From positions 13,189,500-13,253,499 of the forward strand of contig NC_091173.1 of the NCBI RefSeq assembly GCF_040958095.1: 64,000 nt of DNA, written 5' to 3'. Made by a program: the position numbers and the translations under genes. Every line of letters begins with the position of its first letter. The stretch's first letter is position 1. Below the pieces are notes generated by a model. It was not told where the DNA came from. It ran no database searches and saw only the letters and a program-made list of their open reading frames with translations. The stretch is from Procambarus clarkii (taxonomy: Eukaryota > Arthropoda > Malacostraca > Decapoda > Cambaridae). Below, in pieces: positions 21,192 through 34,050 of the stretch.

Positions 21192-24100
21192 GTGCATCAC
21201 ATTTCCACATACAAAGAATGAGAGAGAAATGCTTCGCACTCTGCGGGGATGGCGGGTAGAATTCATATCGTGAGTGGATATATGTAACATTCCGTATCAA
21301 GTGTATTGGTTTGTATGCCAGTAGCTGGATCATACGTGTGGCTAATTTGTCAGTTCGCCAGACAAGATTAATCAGATTTGTTGGTGTCTCGGTAATAGCT
21401 TTTCTAATTATAAGAATTATTATTTATTTTATTATTATTATTATTTTACGAAAATCATTGAAGCAGGACGGGATTGTTATATTATTATACCAATAATAGC
21501 ATTAATATATTAGTGGCTTTGCAAGAATGTACCATTTAATCACGAAATTTGTAATCACAACTAAGTGTAACATCTTGTATATAAATAAATAAATAAATAA
21601 GTACACTAGTATTACATTAGTGTTAATACTAGTGCTGTTACGAACATAACAAATGCATTATTTTTAGTACTGGCACTAATACTAATATGGATACTAGTAT
21701 GGACATTATTGTTAGAACCGGCACTAATCCTAGAATAGAGATTTACTAATATTAGTATGGATACTAGAATGGACATTCCCTGCAAACACACAACATAACG
21801 GTCCTTATGATGCCCTTGTTTTAACTTGTAATAAAATTGTTACATCTTGTTATTACATTTTTATAAAGTATTAGAACGTTGTTACAACTTGCTATATTGG
21901 TTGTTACAATTGTTAGGTGTTAAACCTTGTTTGAACGTTGTAGCAACGTCGTAGTTTCGTCGTGTTAATGGCGAATACTAGCATGGATTTATGTTTACCT
22001 CTAAAAATACTTAATAAGTGGAGACAACCAGCAAAATAGGGATTTTGCTGGTTGCTTTGACTACCAAACGGAAGGCGTGCCACTGAGGCTAGGCTGAGCG
22101 CATAGTGCATATCAAAATCATTATTATTTCACAGGAATACTCAAGTGGCCTTTTATTCACTTTCGTTCACTCACAGATGAACACCTCAAGCCAGGTCTAC
22201 AACTTGCTTGAACACCTGGGCAACTGAAACCTCGTAATAAATAATTATAAAAATATGACTTCAATACAGCAGGTGGAACGAGCTCAGTCAAAAATATCTG
22301 CTAGAAATTGTCATCTATGTGGAAATTACCTAAATATTTTGGTATAGGATACCACAATAATCCAAAACAGAGATCGTGCTTGATAATTCAGTCGCCTGGA
22401 GCCCCGCGTCCTCTCATGTTGCCAGGCCCGCCACCAGAGGCGCTGTCTGCAGCCTTAATAGCATTTAATCCAATTTATCGTGCGGGATCAAACTAGTGTA
22501 ATCCACTGCCCTGTATAGCAAAGCGATTTTAGCCTTATGCATTGTTTAAGAGGAGAATGGAGCTTCACGGTGCTCCGAATACTAGTTATTTGTTGCATTA
22601 TAAATATGGTCAGCCGGTAGAGTGGAACACCAGAGCCTCTTAGGGTATTATGATTACACACTAAAAACAAGTGTGAATCAAACAAAATGATTCCAATGAG
22701 CTGCCTATGAATCGTCTTTAATCCTTTATATGGAGTGAAGTCAATTAGATCAATAGTATTGGTTGTACTCTTCATATGGCTGTAATCCAATACATGGTGA
22801 ATGAAATATATTTCTCATGGGTGGTTAATTGCGATGGTTATTCTCGGTACATAATTACATGAACTCAGCATACTATTATTACGGATAGAAAAAGGATCCC
22901 CTTCTCTACACAGTTGTTAGTAGATATTTCGTCAAGAGTGTTCATTGTCTGGATATTAATTCCCATAAATTATCATGTGGATATAAGTGTTTAATAATAA
23001 ATTTTATCCTCGGGTTGAATGCTTTTGTCCACACTACTTTCTCTATCTGCGTGCCAAGGCATTAAATAGTAGGTTAGTTCTACGAAAGTTAATGAATAAA
23101 TGAATATGATAAAAACTAGATAGAAGATCCACCCACTGAAGCATCCATCATTCCAATGTTTTCAACCTTCATGGGGTATAGAGAACCTTGACCTCTAATG
23201 GGGAAGACAGAAGATATTCCCCTGCCTAATCGCTTTAATAGTAATCTCCTGGGCATGGTGTGTATCGTACAACACAAGAGTGAGAGAACTCACTCTCAAC
23301 AGTTCAGGAGAAAACATAAGTATTGTAATGACACTTGCTCGTCACCCCTGGTGCTCGAGAGGTTCTGGATAATTATGCAATCTATATTTAATTTAGGTAT
23401 TACTATAAGTAGTAGGAGTATTAGGAATAGTATCAGGATGGGAGTAGAGGCAGTGTCAGGAGGTGGGGTGGGGCGAGAAGCCGTCACAAGTCGTGAGATG
23501 TCAGGTAGCAGCGGCAGGAACCCTATCGCCGCATTTTTTTTTTTTTTTGACAAGTTGCCGTGTGATCTTGGGAGATGATAGGGGGGGGGGAGGAGGGACT
23601 TGATTAGTCTACTGAATGGTTAGTTGGTTCGCTAGTTCGCCTGATGGTTGACAGAGTCTGTCGACTGGTTTACCGAATGATTACAAAATAAACTATAGAT
23701 TAATTGGGACTTGCATGGTCGTCCGGTCTCGTGATTGGCGCTCTTCATCTGCCTATCGAAGGGATGATTGTCACAATGGATTGACAGACGTATTGGATTA
23801 TTCAATGGTCTGTTCGCTTCACTTGTTGAAAGACTTCTCGTGTAGTTGAAAAATGCTTGAATGATTCGCCAACTACTTAATTGAGCCAAACAAATTAATG
23901 AGGATTCGTATATTAATTGATTCGCCGTTTAAGTGATTAGTATACGGAAGGAATATATATATATTGATAACTCATGAAAAGTTTGAAAATTCACGTTTGG
24001 CTGAACTACCTTATTGAATTGAAATTGTAGGACACTGGCCTCCAGGATAATGTCAGCCCCTGATATTGTGCGTGAAGCCCACCCACAGCCCATAGGGCTT

Positions 24101-25861
24101 AGGGAGAACCCTCTTGTAGCCACCTGAAGGCTTTCTAGCTATTCCATTGAGTCGTTGGTGTGTTGATCATCATGACTGGATTTTTTGTCTTTAAATCTGT
24201 GCGTCTGATTTCTATCAATCTCTCACTCCCTCAAATATTCCGCATCATTCTTTCCTCTCATTTATAGCTCTCCTATACTCTCTAGCTATCTTCTTCTCAA
24301 TTATATACTCCTATACTATCTAGTTTTCTTCTCAAGTTCAGAATTTACCTGAGTTTATCTACTGGGCCACCATCACTAATGGTTTTTTTCTCTTGCTCTT
24401 TTCTAATTCATTTTTCTTTAGTTCCTTGTCTAGCTCTCCTTTAACTGTCTTCTATAGAGCTCTCGTTAATTTCCTTTCTACTTTACCACTCTCTTTTTGT
24501 ATTCACGCCCGTGTTTCCTCTTCTTAATGCTCTCCCTTCTCTCTCTTCCCTCCTCTTCCCTCTTTTTAACTGTACTTTTGTATTTGATTCACTTTCCCTG
24601 TCACACCACAGCCTCCTCTACCAGGACAGGTAACAGACGTTACTCTCACAGCCTTAGAGAAGAATAGGAACAGGCGATATTATCATTCAAAGTGCCGATG
24701 GAAATAGACAAGATGAACGTAGACACTTTAAACAAAGAAAATAGGCCAAAAAGAGCAGGGTTTTGAAAGTAGCTTTGATCCACAAATTTAATATCCGATA
24801 CATAGATAACTCGAACACCATGAAATCTAAAGAGCGCACCATGTACAAAGTGGCTTTAAGTTGGGATAACAGTGATAACAGTGACAAAGATAACACTTCA
24901 CCTCCTCTTAGTATTGAATAAGCACTGATTAGTCATGGACACCTCCGCTCCTCTCTCTTTACAACTTCCGCCTCCACCACAGTGGCTACAACCTCCTCTT
25001 CCACCACAGTGGCCACAACCTCCTCCACTCTATCTGTCCACAACCTTCTCCTCAAAGACACCATCTCTCTCTTCCCTCAGCCGCCTCCGCCTCCTCGTCG
25101 TCGTCAAGCTCTGACACCCTCCGTCTTCCACCACTATCTTCCCCCCAAAACCCCTTCCACAACCACTCCTTCCCACAACCTCCTTCACTATCCTCCCACC
25201 TCTTGTAATTAAGTCTTCCTCCCTCACCAAGGTGTCCCTCCCTCTCACTCCCACTCTACCACCCCAGCAGTAGGTGCTGAGGACTGCAGATCCTCATCAG
25301 ATTACCCACCAGTCCTCTCATGATGGCCTCGGGTCAGACCGCGGCTTCCACCCTCTCCCATCATCATTCTAATTACACTAATTACATTAATCAGCCTCAT
25401 GGCTCTCAACCGGTTTGCATGAGATTAGGAAAGGAATGTAAATCATCACCTGGGTTGCCATCGATTGTCATGGGATTAGTAATTACCTCCAGTCGATTGG
25501 AGAAAAGTTATCTTCTAAAGTCCCCCTGGGTGGTTAGAGACCCAGGTGGCGTAATGGGCACCTTGGTTTAGCCTCTTGAATACAAAGGTTTAGCCCGGTG
25601 AATCCGTTGGTTTAACCCCCCCCCTGGAGTAGTGTGGATGAGTGACTCGTGGTGGTTTAATTCCTTGAACGCCACACTAACATAGACTCCGAGACCCTGA
25701 TGGTTATAATTTTCAATTAATATGGTTTAGATTATTGTGTATAGAATGTGAACTCACTATAAATACAATTGTACAAGAGCAATAGTGACACCTTGTGAAT
25801 ACTTTTATCTCAATCCCTCGAGTGTTTGTGTGTTTGAGTTCACCCTTTTTGTGTGTGTGTG
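21189..25861. other. Unassigned DNA, low-complexity patches
   Basis: At 21600-21780 the motifs ACTAGT, ACTAAT and TATGGATACTAGWATGGACA recur as a decayed repeat. From 24180 to 24620 the plus strand is pyrimidine-rich. From 24960 to 25260 it is C/T/A-rich with two copies of CTCCACCACAGTGGC-type sequence. Near 22431 there is a CTCF-like string. No gene is supported: the frames here are short and without domains. Confidence 0.45.
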
Positions 25862-26055
25862 TGTCAGGATTCAACCCCTTGTGTGTTAGGGGGGGGGTTC
25901 AATCCCTTGTGTGTTAGGTGGAGTTCAACCCCTTGTGTGTTAGGGGGGGTTCAATCCCCTGTGTTTTAAGGTTGAACCCCTTATGTGTTTAGGGTTCAAC
26001 CCTTTGTGTGTTAGGCTTCAAATCCTTGAGTTTTAGGGGTCAACCCCTTGGTAAT
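25862..26055. repeat. Degenerate minisatellite of about 26 bp, 6-7 copies
   Basis: Variants of TTCAACCCCTTGTGTGTTAG followed by a G-run of 1-9 bases. Length differences fall mainly in the G-run, pointing to slippage in the homopolymer. Confidence 0.85.
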
Positions 26056-26108
26056 AGCTCATCCCTTGAGCTTGAGTTCACAATTTTGTTTAGTATTTCA
26101 ATATTATT

Positions 26109-26113
26109 GCTTA

Positions 26114-26183
<70 letters not shown>

Positions 26184-26191
26184 TATATTAT
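26109..26191. repeat. (ATT)n microsatellite
   Basis: About 27 units of TTA/ATT, nearly pure. It gives a false Leu/Tyr/Ile homopolymer in translation. Confidence 0.97.
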
Positions 26192-26279
26192 TATTTTATT
26201 TGTTGTCGAAAAGTTACAACACAAATTTAGCAGTAATAGTACAAATAGTGCGCAGCAGCAACCAGGTGCAGAATGAACG

Positions 26280-26690
26280 ATGGTATAGCACTGGTGGGTG
26301 TGGTGATAGTGGTCGCTACAGTAGTGGTTGTGGTACTAGTTGTAATAACATGATGATGGTGGTGGTAGTAGTTGTCGCAGCAGCAGTGGTAATGGTGGTG
26401 GTGGTTGTCACAGTAGTGGTAGTGGTATAGTTCTCCCTGCAATAGTGATGATTGTGTAGATGGTAGTGGTAGCAGTAGTTGGCACACCAGTGTGCTGGTA
26501 GGTAGTTGGTAGTCGTTGTCGCAGTAGTAGTGATGGCTGTGGTGGTTGAAGTGGTTGTCGCTATAGTGATGGTGGTAGTTGTAGCAATGGTTGTAGCGGT
26601 AATGGTGAATCATGGTGGAATCGTTACTAGTGATAGTGGTAGTGATGGTAGTAACGGTGATGCCGGAAATACTGCCCATCCTCCTGTATA
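26280..26690. repeat. Degenerate GGT/AGT-type trinucleotide region
   Basis: Irregular runs of GTGGTAGTAGTTG-like triplets on the plus strand (for example GATGATGGTGGTGGTAGTAG). Frames read as poly-Val plus or His/Tyr/Thr-rich minus and are products of the triplet bias, not genes. Similar regions lie at 43106-43400 and 45976-46440. Confidence 0.85.
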
Positions 26691-27835
26691 GGTAGTACTT
26701 ATAGTAACCATGACGACCATCGTACATATATTGACGTAAAAGGTAATTGGAAAGTAGAAATCGGTACTATTGACTTTGGACAAACCGGACAATTTTTTGC
26801 ACTGATGTTGCAACGAAAACCCTAACCTAACCTTCCCAGGCCTAAATACACGCTCTCTGTGGCCTAATATAGTACGTATATGTGCTATACTAGGCTTAGG
26901 AATATTCCAGTTTGGTTTGAACCTTTATTTTTTTCTGATTCTATAAAGAGAATAGTACCAAATTCTATTATCTAATTGTCCATTGCGTCTATGTTTATAC
27001 GATGGTCCACACAGTTCGAAAAAATACTATGTAAACAGGAGGATGAGTTGCGGAGATAATAGTAGCAGTAATGGTAACTGAAGCAGTAGTAGTGTTTGTA
27101 GAAGCAATGGTTATTAATGCCAGTAATATTATTATAGACAAAAATTAGTAATGAGAGTTGTTTTGTTAGTTGTAAAAATAGTATTATTACTGTTAATTGT
27201 AGCAGTTATGGTACTTATAGTAGCAGGATACCAGTATAAACCACTTTTGTGCCATAGTATAAATTGCCCAAAACGCTATGAAGGCAGTGATTGTACTGGC
27301 TCCTTCAGTACAATACAATCCCAATTATAACAATAATCCCCGAGTACGACATCCGCTCAGCGAGCAGTAGTATATTACGAGACCACAACCTGTCTAGCCC
27401 ATTTCTCTACCCGTTCCCCCTTTCCCCCTTCTCAACACCATCCCCCCCATTCCCTTCATTTCCGACCCTATCTAACCGCCTGAGTACAACAATAACGCCC
27501 TCTAGAGTACGATAACCTCAAGTCAACGCCGTCCAGAAGTTAAATTGACGATGATGGTATCTTTTCTACCCTACGGTGTCCATCTGTGTATGTATCACCC
27601 TCCGCTTCTATGTGTTTTTTCCCCCCATGTGCGTTTTCAGAGGTTTGCGAACATGATACATGGCGGAAGGCAGAATAACAGGCATGAAATTAAGCTGGTG
27701 ATGAATGTGTGGGCCTAGACGCGTCACTATAGACCTACGGAGGTGGACCAGGTGAGGACCTGGCACCCGCGGAGTTATTTACTGGAAATAACCACGCGAA
27801 AAGGAAGAAGGTGGAGGAAGGAGAGGAAGCAGATT
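26691..27835. other. Unassigned DNA
   Basis: A short further patch of AGTAGTAGCAGT-type triplets at 27055-27110, otherwise nothing recognised. Confidence 0.5.
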
Positions 27836-28205
27836 GAAATATGAAGAGGGGGGGGGGTAAAGTCAGGTAGGTATGAAAGGGCAAGCGGAGGGGGGGGGGG
27901 GCGGCGAATGGTTTGATGGAATGAAAGGAAGAGGTAGGTAAGTAGGTAGGCATGAGAGGAAAATATAGGTAGGTATGTAATGAAGAAATAGAAATGTATG
28001 AACGGTAGATAAGTATGAAAGGGAGAGGTAACTAAGCTGGATTGAGATGAAGAAGCAGGTAGGTTGGAATGAAGTGGAGAGGTAAGAATATAAATGGAAA
28101 TGATAGGTCGGTAGGTATGAAGAGAGAAAGTTGTAGGTAGGTAGTAAAGGAACATTTAAATTGGTAGGTATAAAGGGGAGATAGATGGGTATGAAGGAGA
28201 GAGAT

Positions 28206-28208
<3 letters not shown>
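27836..28208. repeat. Purine-rich degenerate repeat (GTAGGTAGGTATGAA-like)
   Basis: The plus strand is almost free of C. Motifs GGTAGGTATGAA and GAAAGGGAGAGGTA recur every 35-50 bp with poor conservation, bounded on the right by (TA)n. Long minus-strand frames here are Ser/Pro/Leu-rich artefacts. Confidence 0.8.

Positions 28209-28274
<66 letters not shown>
28209..28274. repeat. (TA)n tract
   Basis: Pure TA, 66 bp, running into AGGGGGTACCACCTCT, the same junction found in reverse at 40800-40814. Confidence 0.97.
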
Positions 28275-28277
<3 letters not shown>

Positions 28278-28440
28278 GGGTACCACCTCTCGTTGTTTGT
28301 AGGGACCCTCAAGCAACACTCCCAACAAGAAGGTTGGGAGACATGATAAGAAAGTGGGAATTATGGGTGAAAGTACTATGGTAGATCTTGTCTTATTTGC
28401 CCTTTTTATACTGCTACTACTGAAGTCTCCCACTGCAAAT
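28275..28440 (+). mobile_element. TA-linked element end (GGTACCACCTCT family)
   Basis: Immediately after (TA)n comes AGGGGGTACCACCTCTCGTT, then GTAGGGACCCTCAAGC. The element at 40680-40813, read on the minus strand, begins after its TA tract with AAAAGGGGTACCACCTCTGG and then GTAGGGACCCATAGCC. The shared order and spacing show a repeat family whose one end is fixed next to TA. The right boundary is a guess. Confidence 0.55.
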
Positions 28441-30239
28441 ATTTTTACACCTGGCTGCTCTAGTTATTTCTGGCCAAATTTCCCTCCGTTTCCATTTTAG
28501 CTAGTTGACTTTGTTTATACATATTTAGTATTATTAAAAAGTTCATTAGCTTCTATTCATTTTATCCAATTGGTTTCAATAAATACCCTCTTGATGATAA
28601 TTATTTCTTAGGGAAGATGCACTGAATAAATTTTTTGCTGAAATAGTATTGCCCAAGTACCAAGATCTGAAGCATCTATGGCTGGTTTATCAAAAGGTAA
28701 ATCATTGCCTTACTCATCTCTAAACATTCATGTCACCGTCGTTCCTAAGATCAGATCGTTTTAAGGATTTTATTTGAAATCCGTATAACAAGATATAAGT
28801 TACAAGATGTAAGTTACATCTTGTTTCCTGAAAAAGTCAGTGTACAATCTGTCTTTATTCATTCTTCTAATTTAAAGAATTGTATTCTGGATGAATGAAT
28901 CATATCTATCTTGTAGCTTCGCTACAAGATAGATAGATGTTATTTTATTTGTTTTCGTTTTTTATTTGTATAGCTTTGCATATGAGGTGGTACATGTATT
29001 GTATTGAAGAAATTGTGTGTATTTTTGGATATTCTAAGTGTGTCATTGAGAAAGGAAGCCATTATCAATTAGCCCAGAGAGTAAGTTGGGAGGAGAAAAA
29101 GTAAAGAATTAAAAGTGGATTAATTCTAGCTAAACTTCTTAATAAACAGGGATTCTTAATAAAGATTTGGGATTTTGATTCTTATAGCAAAGTTATTTTG
29201 AGCATTTTAATTTTAAATATAATTTTGCAAGAAATGTTGTTAAGTGTTTTGAAGCGTTTGTCTGAGAACTTGTTACCTATACATTATGTTGTTACATAGA
29301 TGAACTGAAAATGAATACTTACTTTTATTGAAGCCTAAAGACAACCTCGGGATAAAACTCATCTTGACAACGGTAGAAAAATTATTAGAAAAGTTCGAGA
29401 CTAAGTTTTTCAGATTTAAGTCCAGTTTAATTGTGAGTTATTTGAGGTTATAGGCAGCATTCTCTTACTGCGGGAGTCAACTCTGCTGTTAGGAGACTTT
29501 AAGCTTGGGTGAATGAAGAACGTTTGTGAGCTTTGAGATAACAGGTTCTCATACTGCACCACGTGGCCCTCGAGAGCTGTCGAAGACAGCTAACAGCTAA
29601 CATGAATAACTTAGGAAGTGTTTCGCCTAGCACAACATTTTCAAATGAGGAATTTGTTAAAGCATAATGAATCTGGAGACATTTTAATGCCTATACAAAA
29701 AAATAATGCTCATATATACCTCAGCTGCGTGAGTTCACTTGAAAACTCTGAACCAAAAAAATCAGTTTCTCATAAGACCTATAAATTGAGTGTTTTTGAG
29801 GCAAAACAAAAATAAAACCAATTTTAGAACAGTTGCCTCTCATAATGGGATAATTCAGTGTTGTGATAAGTGGTCCGAGAGAGACGCCTGGTCTGGACGC
29901 CGGAAACCGGGTGATTTACATATGACCATTTTCCCTTCTGCCTGACTGGTATAATGATCCCAAGGTGCTTATATTACCTTCCCCCTGCCAGATTTATTTG
30001 GCACTCATGACTATATATGTAATTTTCTAACGTCACTATTGAGCAAAGAAAAAGAGGGTGGGAGGGGCGGTGGGACACATACGACATGCGTACATAGTTA
30101 TGACCTCAGACTGTACACTGAGAGATATTTGTTCCACCATTTACGAAGTATAAACTTGTTTTAGTGTAATAATTTCATTGTACAGACTATTTTATGTGTA
30201 TATGTCTGCTTGGAAAACTCAAACATATACAAACACTTA

Positions 30240-30242
<3 letters not shown>
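28441..30242. other. Unassigned AT-rich DNA
   Basis: Contains a short inverted pair around 28905-28935 (CTATCTTGTAGC...GCTACAAGATAG, complementary arms with a 4-base loop). No coding feature. Confidence 0.5.
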
Positions 30243-30338
<96 letters not shown>

Positions 30339-30392
30339 ACACACACTCACACACACACACATACACACACATACACGCACATACACACCACA
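30243..30392. repeat. (CA)n microsatellite, left flank of LINE copy
   Basis: About 150 bp, pure at first and then with CT, TA and CG interruptions toward the right end, where the 5'-truncated LINE copy begins. Confidence 0.97.
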
Positions 30393-30397
30393 TGAGA

Positions 30398-30753
30398 AGG
30401 GGGGGACATGATACAAACGTATAAATTACTTAGAGGGTTTGACAAGGTGGAAACGGAGGAAATGTTTTTAATGAATATCAATAGAACATGGTGGCACGTA
30501 TGGAAGCTTGAGACTCAGATGTGTCATAGAGATGTTAAAAAGTTTTCTCTTAGCGTAAGCATAGTGAGTAAATGGAATGACCTTAAAGAGCAGATTGTAG
30601 GGGCTAACTCCATTCATAACTTTAAAAGCAGGTATGTTGGGAAATAGGCCAAGAGTCATTGCATTAGACAACCGACGGCTAGAAATGCGGGGTCCAAGAG
30701 CTAGAGCTCGATCCTGGAGGCATTAAATAGGTAAGTACACACACACGCACGCA
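30398..30753 (+). mobile_element. 5'-truncated LINE copy (subfamily A 3' end), plus strand
   Basis: It begins in the C-terminal RT domain. GGGGGGACATGATACAAACG encodes the GDMI..TYK segment, followed by LLRGFDKVETEEMF, WKLETQMCHRDVKKFSLSV and NDLKEQIVGANSIHNFKSRY, then a stop. The 3' untranslated region (CCAAGAGCTAGAGCTCGATC) and the tail AATAGGTAAGTACACACACA follow. A frame of 79 codons is still open (30408-30647). Compared with the long copy at 56.3 kb it keeps only about the last 85 codons. Confidence 0.9.
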
Positions 30754-30779
30754 CAACATGAAGTGTGTGTGCGCGTGTG

Positions 30780-30975
30780 AACTTAGAAAAGGTTCAGAGG
30801 GATGCCACCAGGCTAGTCCCCGAGCTGAGGGGTATGAGTTACGAGGAAAGATTACTGGAACTGAACGTCACGACACTGGAAGACAAAGGAGTTAAGGGAG
30901 ACATGATCACTACCTATAAAATTCTCAGAGGAATTGACATTGTAGATACAGATAAACTGTTTATCACGGGTGGTA
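30780..30975 (+). mobile_element. LINE RT C-terminal fragment, plus strand
   Basis: LEKVQRDATRLVPELRGMSY and EERLLELNVTTLEDKGVKGD, then MITTYKILRGIDIVDTDKLF, match the C-terminal RT segment of the 56.3 kb copy residue for residue in most places. It starts right after a short CA/CG/GT microsatellite (30733-30779) and breaks off near 30975, where a minus-strand LINE fragment begins. Confidence 0.88.
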
Positions 30976-31520
30976 CGCAAACACCCTGGCAAACATCCCG
31001 TCTGATCCTCTTGACTTGTTTGGCTTTAATTTTTTTATTTGTTTAATAACTTGCTCCCTGGTAACCACTAAACTAATCAACCTGCCCTCTTCGCCACAAA
31101 TATAGATTGTTCGGCTTAAGACATAATGTTAAGTTTGCTAGTTAAAACAGACAAACTGTTTAAAATATTGCGCAATTCTTCGTCATTATCAGTTATCTGA
31201 CCATTATCAGTTTGTAATAACCTTGTCTTTTCTCATACTCTTTGTTTGATATACCCTTTAGGATTTGTCTTTGCTTTCCTTGCTATACGTACTTTATGGT
31301 TTCTTTTTGTTTTCTTTGTTTCTCTTTTAACATTTTTAACTAGTTTGACAAATTATTCTAAATTGACTTCCTCATTCTTAATACCCCCCTTGTACAACAT
31401 TTTATTTTTACATATAAGCTTATTTTAACCCATGGTTATCCATTCTAGGGTCATAGTTATTCGATCTAATAAATCAGGTATACGACGTTCCTGATAACTG
31501 TGAGTACTGATCTAATGTTG
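30976..31520 (-). mobile_element. LINE linker and RT N-terminal fragment, minus strand
   Basis: Minus-strand translation (several frames) gives, in order, a basic linker (NVKRETKKTKRN-like), TNPKGY, QITDNDEELRNILNSL and LVVTREQVIKQIKKLKPNKS followed by RGSDGMFAR. The last is the classic entry to a non-LTR RT domain (K-NKSPGPDGI). It therefore covers the region between endonuclease and RT of a CR1/Jockey-like LINE, with stops. It is head-to-head or inverted relative to the fragment at 30780-30975. Confidence 0.65.
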
Positions 31521-32329
31521 AGCCAAGGGTTTGTATTGACTTTATCTCACCCGCGTGGGATATGAAAGCCTACTCTTCCTACAGCTTCAGTAGCCATCTT
31601 AATAAGTCTTGAGACTGAATGTTGTAATCCTAACTCCTTGAAAGCAACCACCTAAGGGAAGCCTACTGTTGTTGTTGTTGTTAAAGATTCGTTACCCAGA
31701 ACAAAAAGTTTCAAGTAGCACGGGCTATGGTGAGCCCGTAGAGGGAAGCCTACATGTTTACCTTCCCAAAGAAGTGACACTGAGAGATATTCTCACATAT
31801 GTAAGAAGACTCGGGACTGAGGTAGAGTGTATCACATATACATGTACTTACTGCTGATAGTGACAATAAATGATCAGCTGAGAGGTAAAGAACGGAGGAA
31901 GAGAGAGGTCTGGAAGTGCTATTTCAGTGTTTTGGAAAGCAATTGCCACGGGTTACAAGAGGTATCTGAAGCAAATTCACTGCAAAGTTTTAAAAAGTTG
32001 TCATAAACATTAAGAGTTGGGAGTCATTGTATTAAACGACACGCACACATACGCGCGCTCAAGCACTCCATCTTTCTTATAATACTTATCATCATCTCCA
32101 TCTGGAAAAAAATCCTGTTTTTTGTTTTGTTTTTATGACAAGATTTTCATTGGTACATCTTACCTTAAATAAAATATATTATTTTCTGTGTAATTTTCAT
32201 CGTTCTGCCTTGCGTTTACATTTTTATCTTCTGTCTATTTTATTTTTCGTTTTGAAGTTTTAGTACAATTATTCTTGTGTCTAGTTTCTCTCGTCTTTCC
32301 TCTTGTCTCGCGTCATTACCCACCCTGTT
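31521..32329. other. Unassigned DNA, possible LINE remnant
   Basis: 31850-32030 contains the strings ATGATCAGCTGAGAGGTAAA and AAGTTTTAAAAAGTTGTCAT, which could be a decayed LINE C-terminus (EANSLQSFKKLS). Not firm enough to call. Confidence 0.35.
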
Positions 32330-32502
<173 letters not shown>

Positions 32503-32672
32503 CCTACCTCCCACCCACCCTCCTTCTCCCCCCCCCTCCATCGCCAGTCACACCGCCACAAACACATTCTTCAAACTGCTGGCAGTACCACCGCTGCGAT
32601 AATGATGTGTTTATTACATTATGTTGATCCTTCGACCGTGATATGCAGGCAATGCATGAAAGTAGGAGTGGG

Positions 32673-32763
32673 AGGGAAGTGAATAAACTAGAAGGATGAG
32701 GGAAGTGAATAGACTAGAAGGAAGAGGGAAGTGCATAGACTAGAAGGAAGAGGGAAGTGCACA
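32673..32763. repeat. 26-bp tandem repeat, about 3.5 copies
   Basis: The unit is GGGAAGTGAATAGACTAGAA followed by GGAAGA. Differences between units are few. Confidence 0.85.
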
Positions 32764-33545
32764 GATCAGTAACACTTGGGGAACATCAAGTGGATGGAAA
32801 ATTGCACAATTGAAGTGGGTGCGGGAAAGAAGAGATACATGTTTGTAACAAAAGTGACGAACGAGGTAGAAAACGAGTGTAATATGGCGTTAGAAAAGGC
32901 GGGGGGGGGGGGGGGGGGAGGAGGAGAATGGAGTAACAAGGAGTAAGTATATTAAAGAAGTAGTAAGAGGAAGAGTAACGAATGGGAAGATTTGAATCGA
33001 TCGTAAGAAATGAGAACTATGAGGTAATTTATACTAGAAGAGAGTGAATATTTGTCGGTGTAAAGTTGGAGGCCAGATGCTTTGGGCTAGCCTCACCTAA
33101 CTTTGCAGGGTGAATGGTCTGGCGGGTACGGAACGGACATAGTCTAGTCGGGGCAGGCCCACGTTAAATGTTTTAAAAAGTATTAGCAATTAAAGACACT
33201 CCTATGTGATTTTTATGGCCAAGTGTGAAATATGTTTGATTTTCCTTAAGTTTTGGTGATCGTAATAATATATTTTCTGAGAATATCCTCATATTGCACC
33301 CAAAATTCACTCTTGTGTTGATGGTATCCTCATAATGCACCCGGAGTCTGCCAGTGTAGACTGCCTATCACGTGCCTCTGTATGACTAACCATCCTGTGT
33401 GATGAGGATTTTTTTTTAGCATCACGTAGCTAGCTTTTTGACACACTGTCCTCCCCTTCATATATCCTAGGGTAGCTGCACAAATGCAGATGTACCTAAT
33501 ATATTAATAAAAGAATCTGAGAGACTCGTACAGTTGTTTCAGTAT
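32764..33545. other. Unassigned DNA
   Basis: A G-run of about 18 at 32900-32918. Nothing else recognised. Confidence 0.5.
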
Positions 33546-34050
33546 TACTTAATAATAAAATTGCTGTGAGAAGGGGGAAGAGTGGGACTGGGTGGGGAGG
33601 ACGAGGGAGGGAACGAAGGAGAGGTGCAAGGGGATGGGGAGAAGGGGAGGACCATGGGGAGGACGACGAAGAGGGGAGAATTTGTGGAAAGTAGAGGAGA
33701 ATGGGTATAAAGAGCAGAAAGAGACCAGGGAAGGTGGGTAGGAAGAGGGGAGAGAACGAGGTGAATGACGAAGGAAGGGGGGATGAGGGGACAAGGAGGG
33801 AGAGTGGGGAAGAGGCGGAAACAGGGAGGGGGAGACCCACGGACAACCGAGTATCACTTCTATATAGAAATGGAAAAATCTGTTCGAGGATGGAGGGGGA
33901 GGGAAGGGAGATGGGGGGGGGTAGGGGGTGAGAGAAAGAGGGCAGGAAGGGCAAGAAGAGGAAGAAAGGGGGAAGGGGAGAAAAAATGGGTGATGAGGAG
34001 TGATGTGGGGAGAAGAGTAAAAGAGAGGGGTGACAGAAGAGAGACTTTTC
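33546..34050. repeat. Purine-rich low-complexity tract
   Basis: About 500 bp where the plus strand is almost only A and G (GGGGAAGAG-like). Frames open on both strands (Gly/Arg/Glu-rich plus, Pro/Ser/Leu-rich minus) are compositional artefacts. Confidence 0.85.

Noticed and set aside
26227-26727. His/Tyr/Thr-rich 166-codon frame
   Set aside because: Follows from GGT/AGT triplet bias. No conserved domain.
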